Notes under the pieces: model-generated
The model's database searches: none
What the model was told of the DNA's origin: nothing
Seen by the model: only the letters and a program-made list of their open reading frames with translations
NCBI RefSeq assembly: GCF_002786325.1
Contig: NZ_PGTB01000032.1
Span: 1-34,423 of the forward strand
Length of the DNA: 34,423 bases
Reading direction: 5' to 3'
Origin: Pseudooceanicola lipolyticus
Lineage (GTDB): Bacteria > Pseudomonadota > Alphaproteobacteria > Rhodobacterales > Rhodobacteraceae
Program-made: the position numbers and the translations under genes
Part shown: piece by piece, positions 7,095 through 15,928 of the stretch
How the letters are laid out: each line of letters opens with the position of its first letter
Numbering within the stretch: position 1 is the first letter of the stretch

Positions 7095-9401
7095 ATGCCG
7101 GCCACGCGCTATACCATGTCGCATTGGGGCACCTACGAAATTCACCAGGGCCGACGCGGACCGCGCCTGAAGGGGCTGGAGGCCGACCCGGATCCCAGCC
7201 CGATCGGTCTGCACATGCTGGCGCCGGAAATCGCCGCCAGCCGTGTCCGGCGCCCGGCGATCCGCCAGAGCTGGCTGGAGCAGGGCCCCGGCGCGCGCCC
7301 CGACCTGCGCGGCCGCGAGGCCTTTGTCGAGGTCGACTGGGACACCGCCTTTGCCCTGGTCGGGAATGAGTTGGACCGGGTGCGGCGCGACCATGGCAAC
7401 GCGGCAATCTTTGGCGGCTCCTATGGCTGGGCCTCGGCCGGCAGGTTCCATCACGCGCAGAGCCAGCTGCACCGGTTTCTGAACACGATCGGCGGTTATG
7501 TCGCCCATCGCGACAGCTATTCGCTGGCGGCGGCCAGCGTGCTGTTGCCGCATGTCGTGGCGCCGATGCACTGGCTGATGACCCATCACAACAGCTGGGA
7601 CGATCTGGCGGAAAACTGCGATCTTTTCCTGACCTTCGGCGGGGTTCCGGCGAAAAACGCCCAGGTCAGCCAATCCGGGGTTGGGCGGCACCACCTGCGC
7701 GCGGGGCTTCGGCAGATGGCGTCGGCGGGGGTCGAGTTTGTCAATGTCTCGCCGGTGGCGTCGAACCTGGAAACCGGCGGCCCGGTGGACTGGATCCCGG
7801 TGCGCCCCGGTGGGGACACCGCGCTGATGCTGGCGCTGGCCCATGAATTGCACCGGCTGGGCGCGCATGACACCGCGTTCCTGCAACGTTACTGCACCGG
7901 CTGGGAGCGGTTCGAACCCTATCTCACCGGCGCGGCCGACGGCACGCCCAAGACCGCCGATTGGGCGGCGCCGCTGTGTGCGGTGCCGGCCGATCGCATC
8001 CGCGCGCTGGCGGCGCGGATGGTGGGCAAGCGGGTGATGATCAACAGCGCCTGGGCGCTGCAGCGCGCCCAACATGGCGAACAGCCGTTCTGGATGGTGG
8101 TGACACTGGCCGCGATGCTGGGCCAGATCGGGTTGCCCGGCGGCGGCTTTGGCGTCGGCTATGGCGCCGAAAACATGCTGGGCAGTCCGCACGCCCAGCT
8201 GAAAGGCCCCAGCCTGCCGCAGGGCCGCAACCCGGTTTCTGCCTTCATCCCGGTGGCGCGCATTGCCGATATGCTGCTGAATCCCGGGGCCGCGTTCCGC
8301 TATGACGGGGCCGAGTACCGCTATCCCGATATCCGGCTGATCTATTGGGCCGGTGGCAACCCCTATCATCACCACCAGGATCTGGCGCGGCTGGAACGGG
8401 CCTGGCAAAAGCCCGATACCATCATCGTGCATGAACAGGCCTGGACCGCAACCGCGCGCCGTGCCGATATCGTGCTGCCGGTCTCGATGAGCCACGAGCG
8501 CGCCGATATCGGCTATGCGACGCTGGATTCGGTGCTGGTGGCAACCCAGCCGGTCTGTCCTCCGGTGGGCGCGGCAAAAAGCGATTACGAGATCTTTTCC
8601 GGCATTGCCGCGCAGATGGGGGTGGCGGACCGGTTCACCGAGGGGCGCAGCACCGCCGAGTGGCTGCGGCATCTGTATGACGAACTGCGCCCGCATTGGG
8701 CCGAGGCCGGTATCGTGCTGCCGGATTATGACAGCTTCGTCGATCGCGGCCTGTTCGACCTGTCCGACCGGGCGCCGCACACACGGATCATGCTGTCCGA
8801 GTTCCGCGCCGACCCGCAGGCCAACCCCCTGTCCACCCCGTCGGGCCGCATCGAGATTTTTTCCGAGACCATCGCGGCGATGGACCTGCACGATTGCAAG
8901 GGGCATCCGATGTGGCTTGCGCCGCGCGAATGGCTGGGCGGCGGCGATCAGACCTATCCGCTGCACCTGATCTCGGATCAGCCGGAACGCCGCCTGCACA
9001 GCCAGCTGGACCCGTCCCCACACAGCCGGGGTGGCAAGATCGCCGGCCGCGAGGCCGCCGCGTTGCACCCGGACGAGGCGGCCCGGCGCGGGCTGGTGCA
9101 CGGCCAGGTGGTCGAGGTGTTCAACGCGCGCGGCCGCTGCCTGGCCGGGCTGTCGATCGATCCCGGCGTGGCGCCGGGATGCTTGCGGCTGGCCACCGGA
9201 GCCTGGTTCGACCCCGATCCGGAAACCGGGCTGGAGCGGCACGGCAATCCCAACGTGCTGACGGCGGATGTGCCCGCCTCGGAGCTGAGCCAGGGCTGCA
9301 GCGCGCATAGCTGTCTTGTCGATCTGCGGGCAGCGCAGGACCTATCGCCGGTCAAAGCGTTCGATGGGCCGGAATTTGCAACCGCACCTGCGCCCGGCTA
9401 A
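7095..9401 (+). CDS. bisC: Molybdopterin oxidoreductase, biotin sulfoxide reductase type
   Basis: This 768-residue enzyme belongs to the DMSO reductase family. The N-terminal region MSHWGTYEI leads to GGSYGWASAGRFHHAQ, whose Ser109 matches the serine that binds molybdenum in BisC, TorA and DorA. No N-terminal cysteine cluster for an iron-sulfur centre and no twin-arginine signal are present, which favours a cytoplasmic BisC-like enzyme over a periplasmic TMAO/DMSO reductase. Other cofactor-binding segments include IYWAGGNPYHHHQDL, VHEQAWTATARRADIVLPV and the C-terminal HLISDQPERRLHSQLD. An open frame continues upstream, but ATG 7095, 2 bp after the dehydrogenase stop, gives the family's normal length. 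A second ATG at 7116 is possible. It may reduce biotin or methionine sulfoxide; the pairing with a hydroxyacid dehydrogenase is unexplained. Confidence 0.87.
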   Translation: MPATRYTMSHWGTYEIHQGRRGPRLKGLEADPDPSPIGLHMLAPEIAASRVRRPAIRQSWLEQGPGARPDLRGREAFVEVDWDTAFALVGNELDRVRRDHGNAAIFGGSYGWASAGRFHHAQSQLHRFLNTIGGYVAHRDSYSLAAASVLLPHVVAPMHWLMTHHNSWDDLAENCDLFLTFGGVPAKNAQVSQSGVGRHHLRAGLRQMASAGVEFVNVSPVASNLETGGPVDWIPVRPGGDTALMLALAHELHRLGAHDTAFLQRYCTGWERFEPYLTGAADGTPKTADWAAPLCAVPADRIRALAARMVGKRVMINSAWALQRAQHGEQPFWMVVTLAAMLGQIGLPGGGFGVGYGAENMLGSPHAQLKGPSLPQGRNPVSAFIPVARIADMLLNPGAAFRYDGAEYRYPDIRLIYWAGGNPYHHHQDLARLERAWQKPDTIIVHEQAWTATARRADIVLPVSMSHERADIGYATLDSVLVATQPVCPPVGAAKSDYEIFSGIAAQMGVADRFTEGRSTAEWLRHLYDELRPHWAEAGIVLPDYDSFVDRGLFDLSDRAPHTRIMLSEFRADPQANPLSTPSGRIEIFSETIAAMDLHDCKGHPMWLAPREWLGGGDQTYPLHLISDQPERRLHSQLDPSPHSRGGKIAGREAAALHPDEAARRGLVHGQVVEVFNARGRCLAGLSIDPGVAPGCLRLATGAWFDPDPETGLERHGNPNVLTADVPASELSQGCSAHSCLVDLRAAQDLSPVKAFDGPEFATAPAPG

Positions 9402-9410
9402 CCTGGGCGC

Positions 9411-10787
9411 CTAGCCCCGCAGTAACGCCTCGACCAGGCCGGCGACGTCCAGGATCATCCGGTCGGCATACCAGCCGCCCATGATCTGTAACCCGATGGG
9501 CAGGCCCTCGGCGCTGTGGCCGCAGGGCATCGAGATCGCCGGGTGTCCGGTCAGGTTCAGCGGGTAGGTAAACGGATACCAGGCGCCGCGGATGGTGCCG
9601 CGATTGCCCGCGACCTCGACCTCGCCCGCGGTGTCCAGCGCGATCGGGATCGCCGGCGCGGTCAGCACCGGCGAGACGATGACATCGAAGCGGTCCAGCG
9701 CCTGCTGCAGCAGGCGGAAAAACCGCGTGCGCTCGTAACTCGCCGCCGAGAGCTGGTTCGCGTCCAGCCGCGCGCCTTCGTTGATGCGCACCAGCAGCGT
9801 CGAGTCGAGCGCATTGCCGTATTGCGCCAGATAGGGGCCGACCCGCGTGGAGAGGCCGGCGCGCAGCACGGTGAGGAAGCTCTCTTCCATTCCCTTGAAA
9901 TCCAGGTCGATCTCTTCGACCTCGGCGCCCTCCGCCGCCATCGCCTCCACCGCGGCGCGGGTCGCCGCCGCGACCTCGGGATCGACCTGCGCGCCACCAT
10001 GCGGCAGCCAGCCGACGCGCAGGCCGCGCAGCTCAGAGATCCGGGGTTCGGGGGGCAGCACCGCCTGCCCGTAGGGATCCATCCGGTCGAAACCAGCCAT
10101 CGCTTTGAAGAACAGCGCGGTATCGGCTACGTCGCGTGCCATCGGGCCGACATAGGAATTGGCGCCGAACAGGTCGGGAAGCTGCAGGTGCGGGATCATG
10201 CCCAGCGTCGCCTTGAGCCCGACAATGCCGCAGCAGGCGGCGGGAATGCGGATCGATCCGCCGCCATCCGAGCCAATCGACAGCGGCCCCATCCCGGCCG
10301 CCACCGCCACCGCCGAGCCGCTGCTGGAGGCGCCGGGTGTCCGGTCCGGATGGGTCGGGTGCAGGGTGCGCCCCGATACCGGCGAGGTCGCTTCGGGCTT
10401 GTGCCCGAATTCCGGCGTGGTGGTCTTGCCGATCATGATGCCGCCGGCGGCGCGGGCCCGGGCGACCGACACCGCATCTTCGGGCGGGACGAACTGTTCG
10501 AAGATCTTCGAGCCCTGGGTGGTGCGCACCCCGGCGGTGTTCACCAGATCCTTGACCGAGAAGGGCACGCCATGCAGCGGCCCCACGTCATCGCCGCGCC
10601 TGACCGCCGCCTCGGCCGCCTGCGCCTCGATGCGGGCGCGTTCGGCACTGACGGTGACAAAGGCGTTGAGCTCGGCGCGTTCCTCGATCCGCTGCAGGAC
10701 GGCCTCGACCGCCTCGACCGGGGAAATCCGGCGCGCGGCAATCTCGGCCGCCAGGGCCACGGCGCTCAGGTCGGCAATCTCGGTCAC
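9411..10787 (-). CDS. Amidase signature family hydrolase
   Basis: This 458-residue enzyme has the full Ser-cisSer-Lys triad of the amidase signature family: Lys79 (PFSVKDL), cis-Ser154 (PGASSSGSA) and nucleophile Ser178 (GSDGGGSIRIPA). It hydrolyses an amide or related C-N bond in the cytoplasm. A GatA role is unlikely because no gatB or gatC lies nearby. The start is GTG at 10787 with AAAGGA just upstream. It is the last gene of the minus-strand operon with two dehydrogenases, a NodB-fold deacetylase and a polyamine-type importer, so its substrate is probably an intermediate of that pathway. It ends 9 bp from the converging molybdoenzyme gene, and I see no terminator between them. Confidence 0.9.
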   Translation of the reverse strand: MTEIADLSAVALAAEIAARRISPVEAVEAVLQRIEERAELNAFVTVSAERARIEAQAAEAAVRRGDDVGPLHGVPFSVKDLVNTAGVRTTQGSKIFEQFVPPEDAVSVARARAAGGIMIGKTTTPEFGHKPEATSPVSGRTLHPTHPDRTPGASSSGSAVAVAAGMGPLSIGSDGGGSIRIPAACCGIVGLKATLGMIPHLQLPDLFGANSYVGPMARDVADTALFFKAMAGFDRMDPYGQAVLPPEPRISELRGLRVGWLPHGGAQVDPEVAAATRAAVEAMAAEGAEVEEIDLDFKGMEESFLTVLRAGLSTRVGPYLAQYGNALDSTLLVRINEGARLDANQLSAASYERTRFFRLLQQALDRFDVIVSPVLTAPAIPIALDTAGEVEVAGNRGTIRGAWYPFTYPLNLTGHPAISMPCGHSAEGLPIGLQIMGGWYADRMILDVAGLVEALLRG

Positions 10788-10807
10788 GGCAGGTCCTTTC
10801 GGTTGTC

Positions 10808-11545
10808 TCAGATCATGTTGCGGCCGCCATTGATGGCGATGGTCTGGCCGGTGATGAACCGGGCCTCGTCCGAGGCCAGATAGGCCACCAGCCCGCCGAC
10901 CTCGGCCGGGGTGGCGATGAATCCGGCAGGGGTGGCGGCGACCAGCGCGTCAAGGGTGGCGCGCGGGATGTGATTATGTGCCTCGGTGGCGATGGCGCCG
11001 GGGCAGACCGCGTTCACCGTTACCCGGTGCGGCGCCAGCTCCTGCGCCAGTGCGCGGGTAAAGCCGATAATCCCCATCTTGGCGGCGGCGTAATCGGCCA
11101 GGCGCAGATCGCCGGACAGCGCCGCGTCGCTGGACATGTTGATGATGCGGCCGCTGCCGCGCGCGCGCATCCCCGGCGCGATCCGGCGGCAGGCGCGCAT
11201 GGTCGCGATCAGGTTGATCTCGGTGACAAAGCGCCAGACCTCTTCCTCGCTGTCGCAGAACAGCCCGGCGCGTTCGCGCCCGCTTTGCCCCAGATTGTTG
11301 AACAGGATGTCAACCGGACCGAACGCGGACTCGGCCTTGGCCAGCGCGGCGGCCAGCGCGGCGCCGTCGGTGCCGTCGAATTCCAGCGACAGCCAGCCCG
11401 CCGCCGCCTCGTCGGGGCGTTCGGCGCGGTTCAGGTCGAACACCGCGACGCTGGCGCCTTCCGCCGCCAGCCGCGTGGCGGTGGCCAGGCCGATGCCGCC
11501 GGCCCCGCCGGTGACAATTGCCGTCTTTCCCGTGAACCGCTGCAT
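10808..11545 (-). CDS. Short-chain dehydrogenase/reductase (SDR), first copy
   Basis: This 245-residue classical SDR has the cofactor motif VTGGAGGIG (11-19), Asn111, catalytic Ser139, Tyr152 and Lys156 (DYAAAKMG), and the C-terminal INGGRNMI. Asp37 after the second strand (VAVFDLNR) favours NAD(H) over NADP(H). The usual NNAG is NNLG. It oxidises or reduces an alcohol/carbonyl in the cytoplasm. GAGGT precedes the ATG, and the gene starts 8 bp after the second SDR. Two different SDRs side by side suggest two successive oxidations, or two stereoisomers of one substrate. Confidence 0.9.
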   Translation of the reverse strand: MQRFTGKTAIVTGGAGGIGLATATRLAAEGASVAVFDLNRAERPDEAAAGWLSLEFDGTDGAALAAALAKAESAFGPVDILFNNLGQSGRERAGLFCDSEEEVWRFVTEINLIATMRACRRIAPGMRARGSGRIINMSSDAALSGDLRLADYAAAKMGIIGFTRALAQELAPHRVTVNAVCPGAIATEAHNHIPRATLDALVAATPAGFIATPAEVGGLVAYLASDEARFITGQTIAINGGRNMI

Positions 11546-11553
11546 CTTAGACC

Positions 11554-12285
11554 TCAGTGAAAGCTGCGCCCGCCATCGACCGCGAGGGCGACGCCGGTGA
11601 TGTACGAGGCGGCGGGGCTGGCCAGGAAGACAATCGCCTCGGCCAGTTCATCGGGTTCGGCCACCCGTTTCAGCGGATAGCGTTGCCGGATCTCGTTCAG
11701 CCGCGCGGCCGGATCCGCAGCCTCTTGGTACGAGGTAGCAAACAGCGCGGTCTGCACCGCGCCGGGGCAGACCGCGTTGACCCGGATCCGTTCGTCGGCC
11801 CAATCCAGCGCCAGCGATTTCGACAGCATGATCAGCCCCGCCTTGGACGAGGTATAGGCGGCCCGGTCGGGGATCGGCCGCAGCCCGGCGGCCGAGGCGA
11901 TGTTGACGATCGCGGCGTGTTCGGACCGGGCCAGCCAGGGGTAGGCCGCCCGCGCCGCCCGCATCGGGCCGGTCAGGTTGACCTCCAGCACCTGGTTCCA
12001 TGCCTCATCCGGCACGCTTTCGCTGGGCGCCTCCAGGTCGATGCCGGCGCTGTTGACCAGGATGTCCAGCCCGCCCAGGGCCGCGGCCGCGTCGCCGATG
12101 GCGGCGGTCAGCCCGGCGGCATCGGTCAGGTCGGCGATAAACTCCAGCGCCGCGCCCTGCGGGCAGGGGCTGCGGTCGATCACCGCGACCCTGGCGCCCT
12201 GGGTCATCAGCTTTTGCGCGGTGGCCCAGCCGATGCCGGCGGCACCGCCGGTAACAATGGCCTTCAGCCCGGCCAGCCCGGTCAT
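11554..12285 (-). CDS. Short-chain dehydrogenase/reductase (SDR), second copy
   Basis: This 243-residue SDR has VTGGAAGIGWATA (11-23), NSAG (78-81), Asn103, Ser131, Tyr144 and Lys148 (AAYTSSKAG), and the terminal VDGGRSFH. Asp37 (VAVIDRSP) again favours NAD(H). A longer open frame runs upstream, but the ATG at 12285 overlaps the deacetylase stop as ATGA and gives the normal SDR length. It is clearly divergent in sequence from the neighbouring SDR, so it does not look like a recent duplication. It probably acts on the same pathway as the deacetylase and amidase. The substrate is unknown. Confidence 0.9.
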   Translation of the reverse strand: MTGLAGLKAIVTGGAAGIGWATAQKLMTQGARVAVIDRSPCPQGAALEFIADLTDAAGLTAAIGDAAAALGGLDILVNSAGIDLEAPSESVPDEAWNQVLEVNLTGPMRAARAAYPWLARSEHAAIVNIASAAGLRPIPDRAAYTSSKAGLIMLSKSLALDWADERIRVNAVCPGAVQTALFATSYQEAADPAARLNEIRQRYPLKRVAEPDELAEAIVFLASPAASYITGVALAVDGGRSFH

Positions 12286-13100
12286 GCCGCAACCTTCAGC
12301 CGCGGCGCCATATCCGCGGCGATCTGGTCGCAGCGGCCGATCCACACCTTGTCGTGTTTCAGGATGTGCTGGATGAACCGGTCTAGCAGGATGGCGCCCG
12401 AGGGCTGGCCGATGAATTCGGGATGGCAGGCCAGGACCATCATCCGGTCCTCGGCATAAAGCGTGTCGAATTCCCAGCTCCAGGTGTCCAGCACCTGCGG
12501 CGGCGAGGTGATGGTGCGGCCCGGCAGGATCTTGGCGAACTGGAAATAGGGGCTGTCGGTGTTGATATAGCGGAACGGCAGTTCGACACAGTCGATCTGT
12601 TCGCCGCGCACCTTCAGCATATAGGGTGCATCGTCGTCGAAGAAGTTCGAGGAATAGGCAAAGCCGTATTCCTTGATCAGGTCCATCGTCACATCCGTCA
12701 CCTCGGCGGCGGGCGAGCGCCAGCCGCGCGGTGCCTGCCCGGTGGCCTTGATGATCGCCTGCTGCGCCAGTTCCATCTCTTCGCGCTCTTCCTCGGGGGA
12801 GAGGGTCACGATCCAGCGATGCGTGTGGCTGTGATGGGCGATCTCGTGGCCCTCTTTCAGCAGCGCCTCGATCACCTCGGGATGGGCTTCGACCACCAGG
12901 CCGGGCACGAAGAAGGTGGACTTGATGTCATAGCGGCGCAGCACGTCCATCACCCGCCAGACGCCGCGTTTCCAGCCATAGGCGCCCTGGCTCATCAGGA
13001 TCGGGCGCGTGTGCGCCTCGGGGTCGCGGGCGGTCCACATCGTCTCGCAGTCGAGATCGAAGGTCAGCATCATCGGGAAGCCGTGGGAGGAGAAGCTCAT
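12282..13100 (-). CDS. Polysaccharide deacetylase (NodB/CE4-fold) family protein
   Basis: This 272-residue protein carries NodB-fold motifs: LTFDLDCET with Asp15 and Asp17, HHSHTH with His90 and His94 as metal ligands, GWRSPAAEVT, and a late MMVLACHPEFIG. These enzymes remove acyl groups from N-acyl sugars or cleave related amides, as PuuE-type allantoinases do. No signal peptide is visible, so it is cytoplasmic. That fits a small imported amide better than cell-wall polysaccharide. Its stop overlaps the SDR start, and a polyamine-type ABC transporter lies directly upstream. I read it as the first catabolic enzyme of the operon, acting on the imported compound. Confidence 0.87.
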   Translation of the reverse strand: MSFSSHGFPMMLTFDLDCETMWTARDPEAHTRPILMSQGAYGWKRGVWRVMDVLRRYDIKSTFFVPGLVVEAHPEVIEALLKEGHEIAHHSHTHRWIVTLSPEEEREEMELAQQAIIKATGQAPRGWRSPAAEVTDVTMDLIKEYGFAYSSNFFDDDAPYMLKVRGEQIDCVELPFRYINTDSPYFQFAKILPGRTITSPPQVLDTWSWEFDTLYAEDRMMVLACHPEFIGQPSGAILLDRFIQHILKHDKVWIGRCDQIAADMAPRLKVAA

Positions 13101-13124
13101 GGGAGGGGTTCCAGTTTGCCTGTG

Positions 13125-13913
13125 TCAGAAAAAGCGCGAGAACGAGACCCATTTCTGCGCGAGGATCAGGGCGATGGCGGTGCCCGCCACCAGCAGCGTC
13201 GAGGCCGCGGCGATCGACGGATCGACGCCATGTTCGACCGAGGCGAAGATCTTCACCGGCAGGGTCGACTGGCGCGGGGTCAGAAGAAAGATGGTCACCG
13301 GCACGTTGTCCAGCGAGGTGACGAAGGAGAAAATTGCCCCTGCCACCAGACCGGGTTTGAGCAGTGGCAGCGTCACCAGCCGGAAGGCGGTAAAGCCCGA
13401 GGCGCCCAGCACATGCGCGGCCTCTTCGATCTGCGGGTTGATCCCGGTCAGCGACGACATCGCCGAGCGGACCACATAGGGTAAGGTGATCAGCGTATGC
13501 GCCAGCAGCAGCACGAAGGGCTGGCCGCGCAGGCCCAGCAGCGACACGTATTGCAGCAGCGCGACACCGATCACCACGGCGGGAAACACCAGCGGCGCCA
13601 TCACCGCCGACAGGATCGCGTCGCGGAACGGCACCAGCCGGTGATGCAGCGCATAGCTGGCCGCGGTGCCCAGGATCAGAGACAGCGCGGTTGCTCCGGT
13701 TGCCAGCCACAGGCTGGTCCAGATCGCGCGCATATAGCGGGAATCGCTCAGCACGAAGTCGAACCAGCGCAGGGTCCAGCCCTGCGGCGGCACGGTGAGA
13801 TAGCTGGTATCCGAGAACGAGGCGAGCACCACCACCACGGTCGGCGCGTTCATGTAAAGCAGGATCAGCACCGCCACCAGCGACAGCAGCCACGAGGGTT
13901 TGCGCGCGATCAT
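13125..13913 (-). CDS. ABC transporter permease (PotC type)
   Basis: This 262-residue inner-membrane protein has about six hydrophobic segments and the EAA loop EEAAHVLGASGFTAFRLVTL, placed as in spermidine/putrescine PotC. It pairs with the next permease, whose stop overlaps this start by ATGA. It forms half of the channel for the importer of this operon. The substrate is probably a polyamine-like or other small nitrogen compound, judged from the family and the downstream amide hydrolases. Confidence 0.92.
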   Translation of the reverse strand: MIARKPSWLLSLVAVLILLYMNAPTVVVVLASFSDTSYLTVPPQGWTLRWFDFVLSDSRYMRAIWTSLWLATGATALSLILGTAASYALHHRLVPFRDAILSAVMAPLVFPAVVIGVALLQYVSLLGLRGQPFVLLLAHTLITLPYVVRSAMSSLTGINPQIEEAAHVLGASGFTAFRLVTLPLLKPGLVAGAIFSFVTSLDNVPVTIFLLTPRQSTLPVKIFASVEHGVDPSIAAASTLLVAGTAIALILAQKWVSFSRFF

Positions 13914-14767
13914 GCGGTGATCCCCCGTGTCAGATAGGCCGCCACCCGGTTCGCCGACCAGATCAGCGCCAGCGCGATGAAGGTCAGCACAAAGGCCAGC
14001 GCCGCGCCCGCGGGCCAGTTCAGGTTGGTCATGAACTCGTCATAGATCTGGGTGGCCATCACCCGGTAGGTCGGCCCGCCCAGCATCCGGGGCGTCACCA
14101 GCGCCGAGATCGACAGCACGAACACCAGGATCGACCCGGTGATGATGCCGGGGCTGGCCAGCGGCACGGTGATGGTGAAAAACACCCGCATCCGCGAAGA
14201 CCGCAGCGTCAACGCCGCCGCCTCGACATCGGTGGGGATGTTCTGCAGCGCCGGCACCAGCAGCAGCACCATGAACGGCAGATAGATCTGCACCAGCCCG
14301 ATGATCACCCCGGTGAGGTTGAACATCAGGTCCAGCGGCTGGGCGATCAGCCCGGCAGTCAGCAGCGTCTCGTTGATCACGCCGCGCGGCGACAACAGCA
14401 CCATCCAGCCGAACGAGCGCACCACGATGTTGCAGAGCAGCGGGAAGATCACCAGCAGGATCGCCAGCGTCTGCACCATCGGGCCGACCCGCAGGATGAA
14501 CAGCGCCAGCGGAAAGCCGATGACCAGACATAACAGCGTCACCCCCAGCCCCAGCGCCAGGGTGCGCAGGATGATTTCCAGATAGAACCAGTCGCCCAGC
14601 ACGCCGATATAGTTGGACAGGGTCCAGTCGGTGCCGATGCCCTGCATGCCGGAATAGTCCCGCAGGCTCAGCATTGCCATGATGACGGTGGGGGCCAGGA
14701 ACCCGGCGAGGATCAGCACCGTCGCCGGGCCGATCAGGCCCGCCCCGGCCGAACGTCTGCGGGTCAT
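13910..14767 (-). CDS. ABC transporter permease (PotB type)
   Basis: This 285-residue membrane protein has an early transmembrane helix (LIGPATVLILAGFLAPTVIM), several further helices and the ATPase-docking loop VEAAALTLRSSRMRVFFTIT, typical of PotB-like permeases. The order ATPase, PotB-type, PotC-type with 4-bp overlaps on both sides matches a standard polyamine-family importer. No defects are visible. Confidence 0.92.
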   Translation of the reverse strand: MTRRRSAGAGLIGPATVLILAGFLAPTVIMAMLSLRDYSGMQGIGTDWTLSNYIGVLGDWFYLEIILRTLALGLGVTLLCLVIGFPLALFILRVGPMVQTLAILLVIFPLLCNIVVRSFGWMVLLSPRGVINETLLTAGLIAQPLDLMFNLTGVIIGLVQIYLPFMVLLLVPALQNIPTDVEAAALTLRSSRMRVFFTITVPLASPGIITGSILVFVLSISALVTPRMLGGPTYRVMATQIYDEFMTNLNWPAGAALAFVLTFIALALIWSANRVAAYLTRGITA

Positions 14768-15825
14768 GCCGCGCCCTCCTCGGGGGCGACGAACACCCGG
14801 TCCGCCGGGATCGTCAGCACCACGCCAGTGCCGGTGGGCAGATCGGCCTGGTTGCCGCGCGAGGGCACCCGCACCATCACCTCGGGCCCACCGGTCAGCG
14901 CCACGATATATTGCACCGAAGCGCCTTCGAAGATGCGCAGCACGATCTTGCCCGGCAGGCCCTGGGCCTGCCCTTCGGGCGCCAGTGCCAGGTCTTCCTG
15001 GCGCAGGGTGACGCGCACGCGGCTGCCCGCGCCCTGCGTGGCGCGGCTGCTGGGCAGGTGCAGCCCCGGCGCCAGTTCGACGGCGCCGTCGCAGAGCACG
15101 CCGCTCAGCTTGTTGGGGCTGCCGACAAAGCCCGAGACAAAGCCGTTGGCGGGGTTGAAATACACCTCTTCCGGGGTGGCGAACTGCTGGATATTGCCGC
15201 CCGACATCAGGCAGATCCGGTCGGACAGCGACATCGCCTCGTGCTGGTCATGGGTGACGAAGAGCGAGGTCAGCTTCAGCTCCGCTTGCAGGCGCTTGAT
15301 CTCGATCTGCATCTCTTCGCGCAGCTGCGCGTCGAGGTTGGACAGCGGTTCGTCGAACAGCAGGATCGCCGGGCGCGGCGCGACCGAACGGGCCAGCGCC
15401 ACGCGCTGTTGCTGGCCGCCCGACAGTTGCCGCGGAAACCTATCGGCCAGCGCGGCCAGCCGCACCTGGTCCAGCGCCTCGCCCACCCGCGTTTTCAGAT
15501 CGGCGCCCTTGATGCCCTGGCGGCGCAGCCCGAAGGCGACATTCTCGAACACGGTCATATGCGGAAACAGCGCGTAGGACTGGAACACCAGCCCGACATT
15601 GCGCCGGTTTGCTGGCCGCGTTGTGACATCCTCGTCACCAAACAGGATTTGCCCGCCGGTGGGCTCCAGCAGCCCGGCGATCATCCGCAGGATCGTTGTC
15701 TTGCCGCAGCCCGATGGCCCCAGCAGCGACACAAGCTGTCCCGGTTCGACGTCCAGCGAGACCGCGTTGACGATGGTCGCGGTGTCATAGCGTTTGGTGA
15801 GGTTTCTGAGGGATAGGGATGTCAC
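14764..15825 (-). CDS. ABC transporter ATP-binding protein (PotA type)
   Basis: This 353-residue ATPase has Walker A GPSGCGKT (36-43), the Q-loop VFQSYALFPH, signature LSGGQQQR (134-141), Walker B ILLFDEP (154-160) and the switch region VTHDQHEAMSLSD. A TOBE-type domain follows from about residue 270. It powers the importer with the two permeases downstream. Its start is 103 bp from the binding-protein stop, and a strong stem-loop occupies that gap. Its stop overlaps the first permease start. Confidence 0.94.
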   Translation of the reverse strand: MTSLSLRNLTKRYDTATIVNAVSLDVEPGQLVSLLGPSGCGKTTILRMIAGLLEPTGGQILFGDEDVTTRPANRRNVGLVFQSYALFPHMTVFENVAFGLRRQGIKGADLKTRVGEALDQVRLAALADRFPRQLSGGQQQRVALARSVAPRPAILLFDEPLSNLDAQLREEMQIEIKRLQAELKLTSLFVTHDQHEAMSLSDRICLMSGGNIQQFATPEEVYFNPANGFVSGFVGSPNKLSGVLCDGAVELAPGLHLPSSRATQGAGSRVRVTLRQEDLALAPEGQAQGLPGKIVLRIFEGASVQYIVALTGGPEVMVRVPSRGNQADLPTGTGVVLTIPADRVFVAPEEGAA

Positions 15826-15870
15826 AGAGCTCTCCGTTTATGCGCGGGGGCCGGGCATGGCCTCTCGGGT

Positions 15871-15895
15871 CCGGGGCGCAGCCAGGGCGCCCCGG
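15871..15895 (-). terminator. Intercistronic stem-loop after the binding-protein gene
   Basis: A perfect 9-bp inverted repeat (CCGGGGCGC / GCGCCCCGG) surrounds a 7-nt loop in the gap between the binding protein and its ATPase. No T-run follows, so it is more likely a partial terminator or an mRNA 3'-end stabiliser that keeps the binding protein in excess. Similar hairpins follow two other binding-protein genes in this window. Confidence 0.55.
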
Positions 15896-15928
15896 AAGAT
15901 GTTAGCCGGATTCCCAATAACCGGGTGA

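Noticed and set aside
6939-9308. 789-codon open frame on the minus strand
   Set aside because: It lies opposite the molybdoenzyme, which has clear motifs; the antisense product is Arg/His/Gln-rich without recognisable domains.
9402-9410. Terminator between the converging molybdoenzyme and amidase genes
   Set aside because: Only 9 bp separate the stops and no hairpin with a T-run is visible there.
10808-12285. Possible tandem duplication of the two SDR genes
   Set aside because: They share only family motifs; the rest differs too much for a recent duplication.
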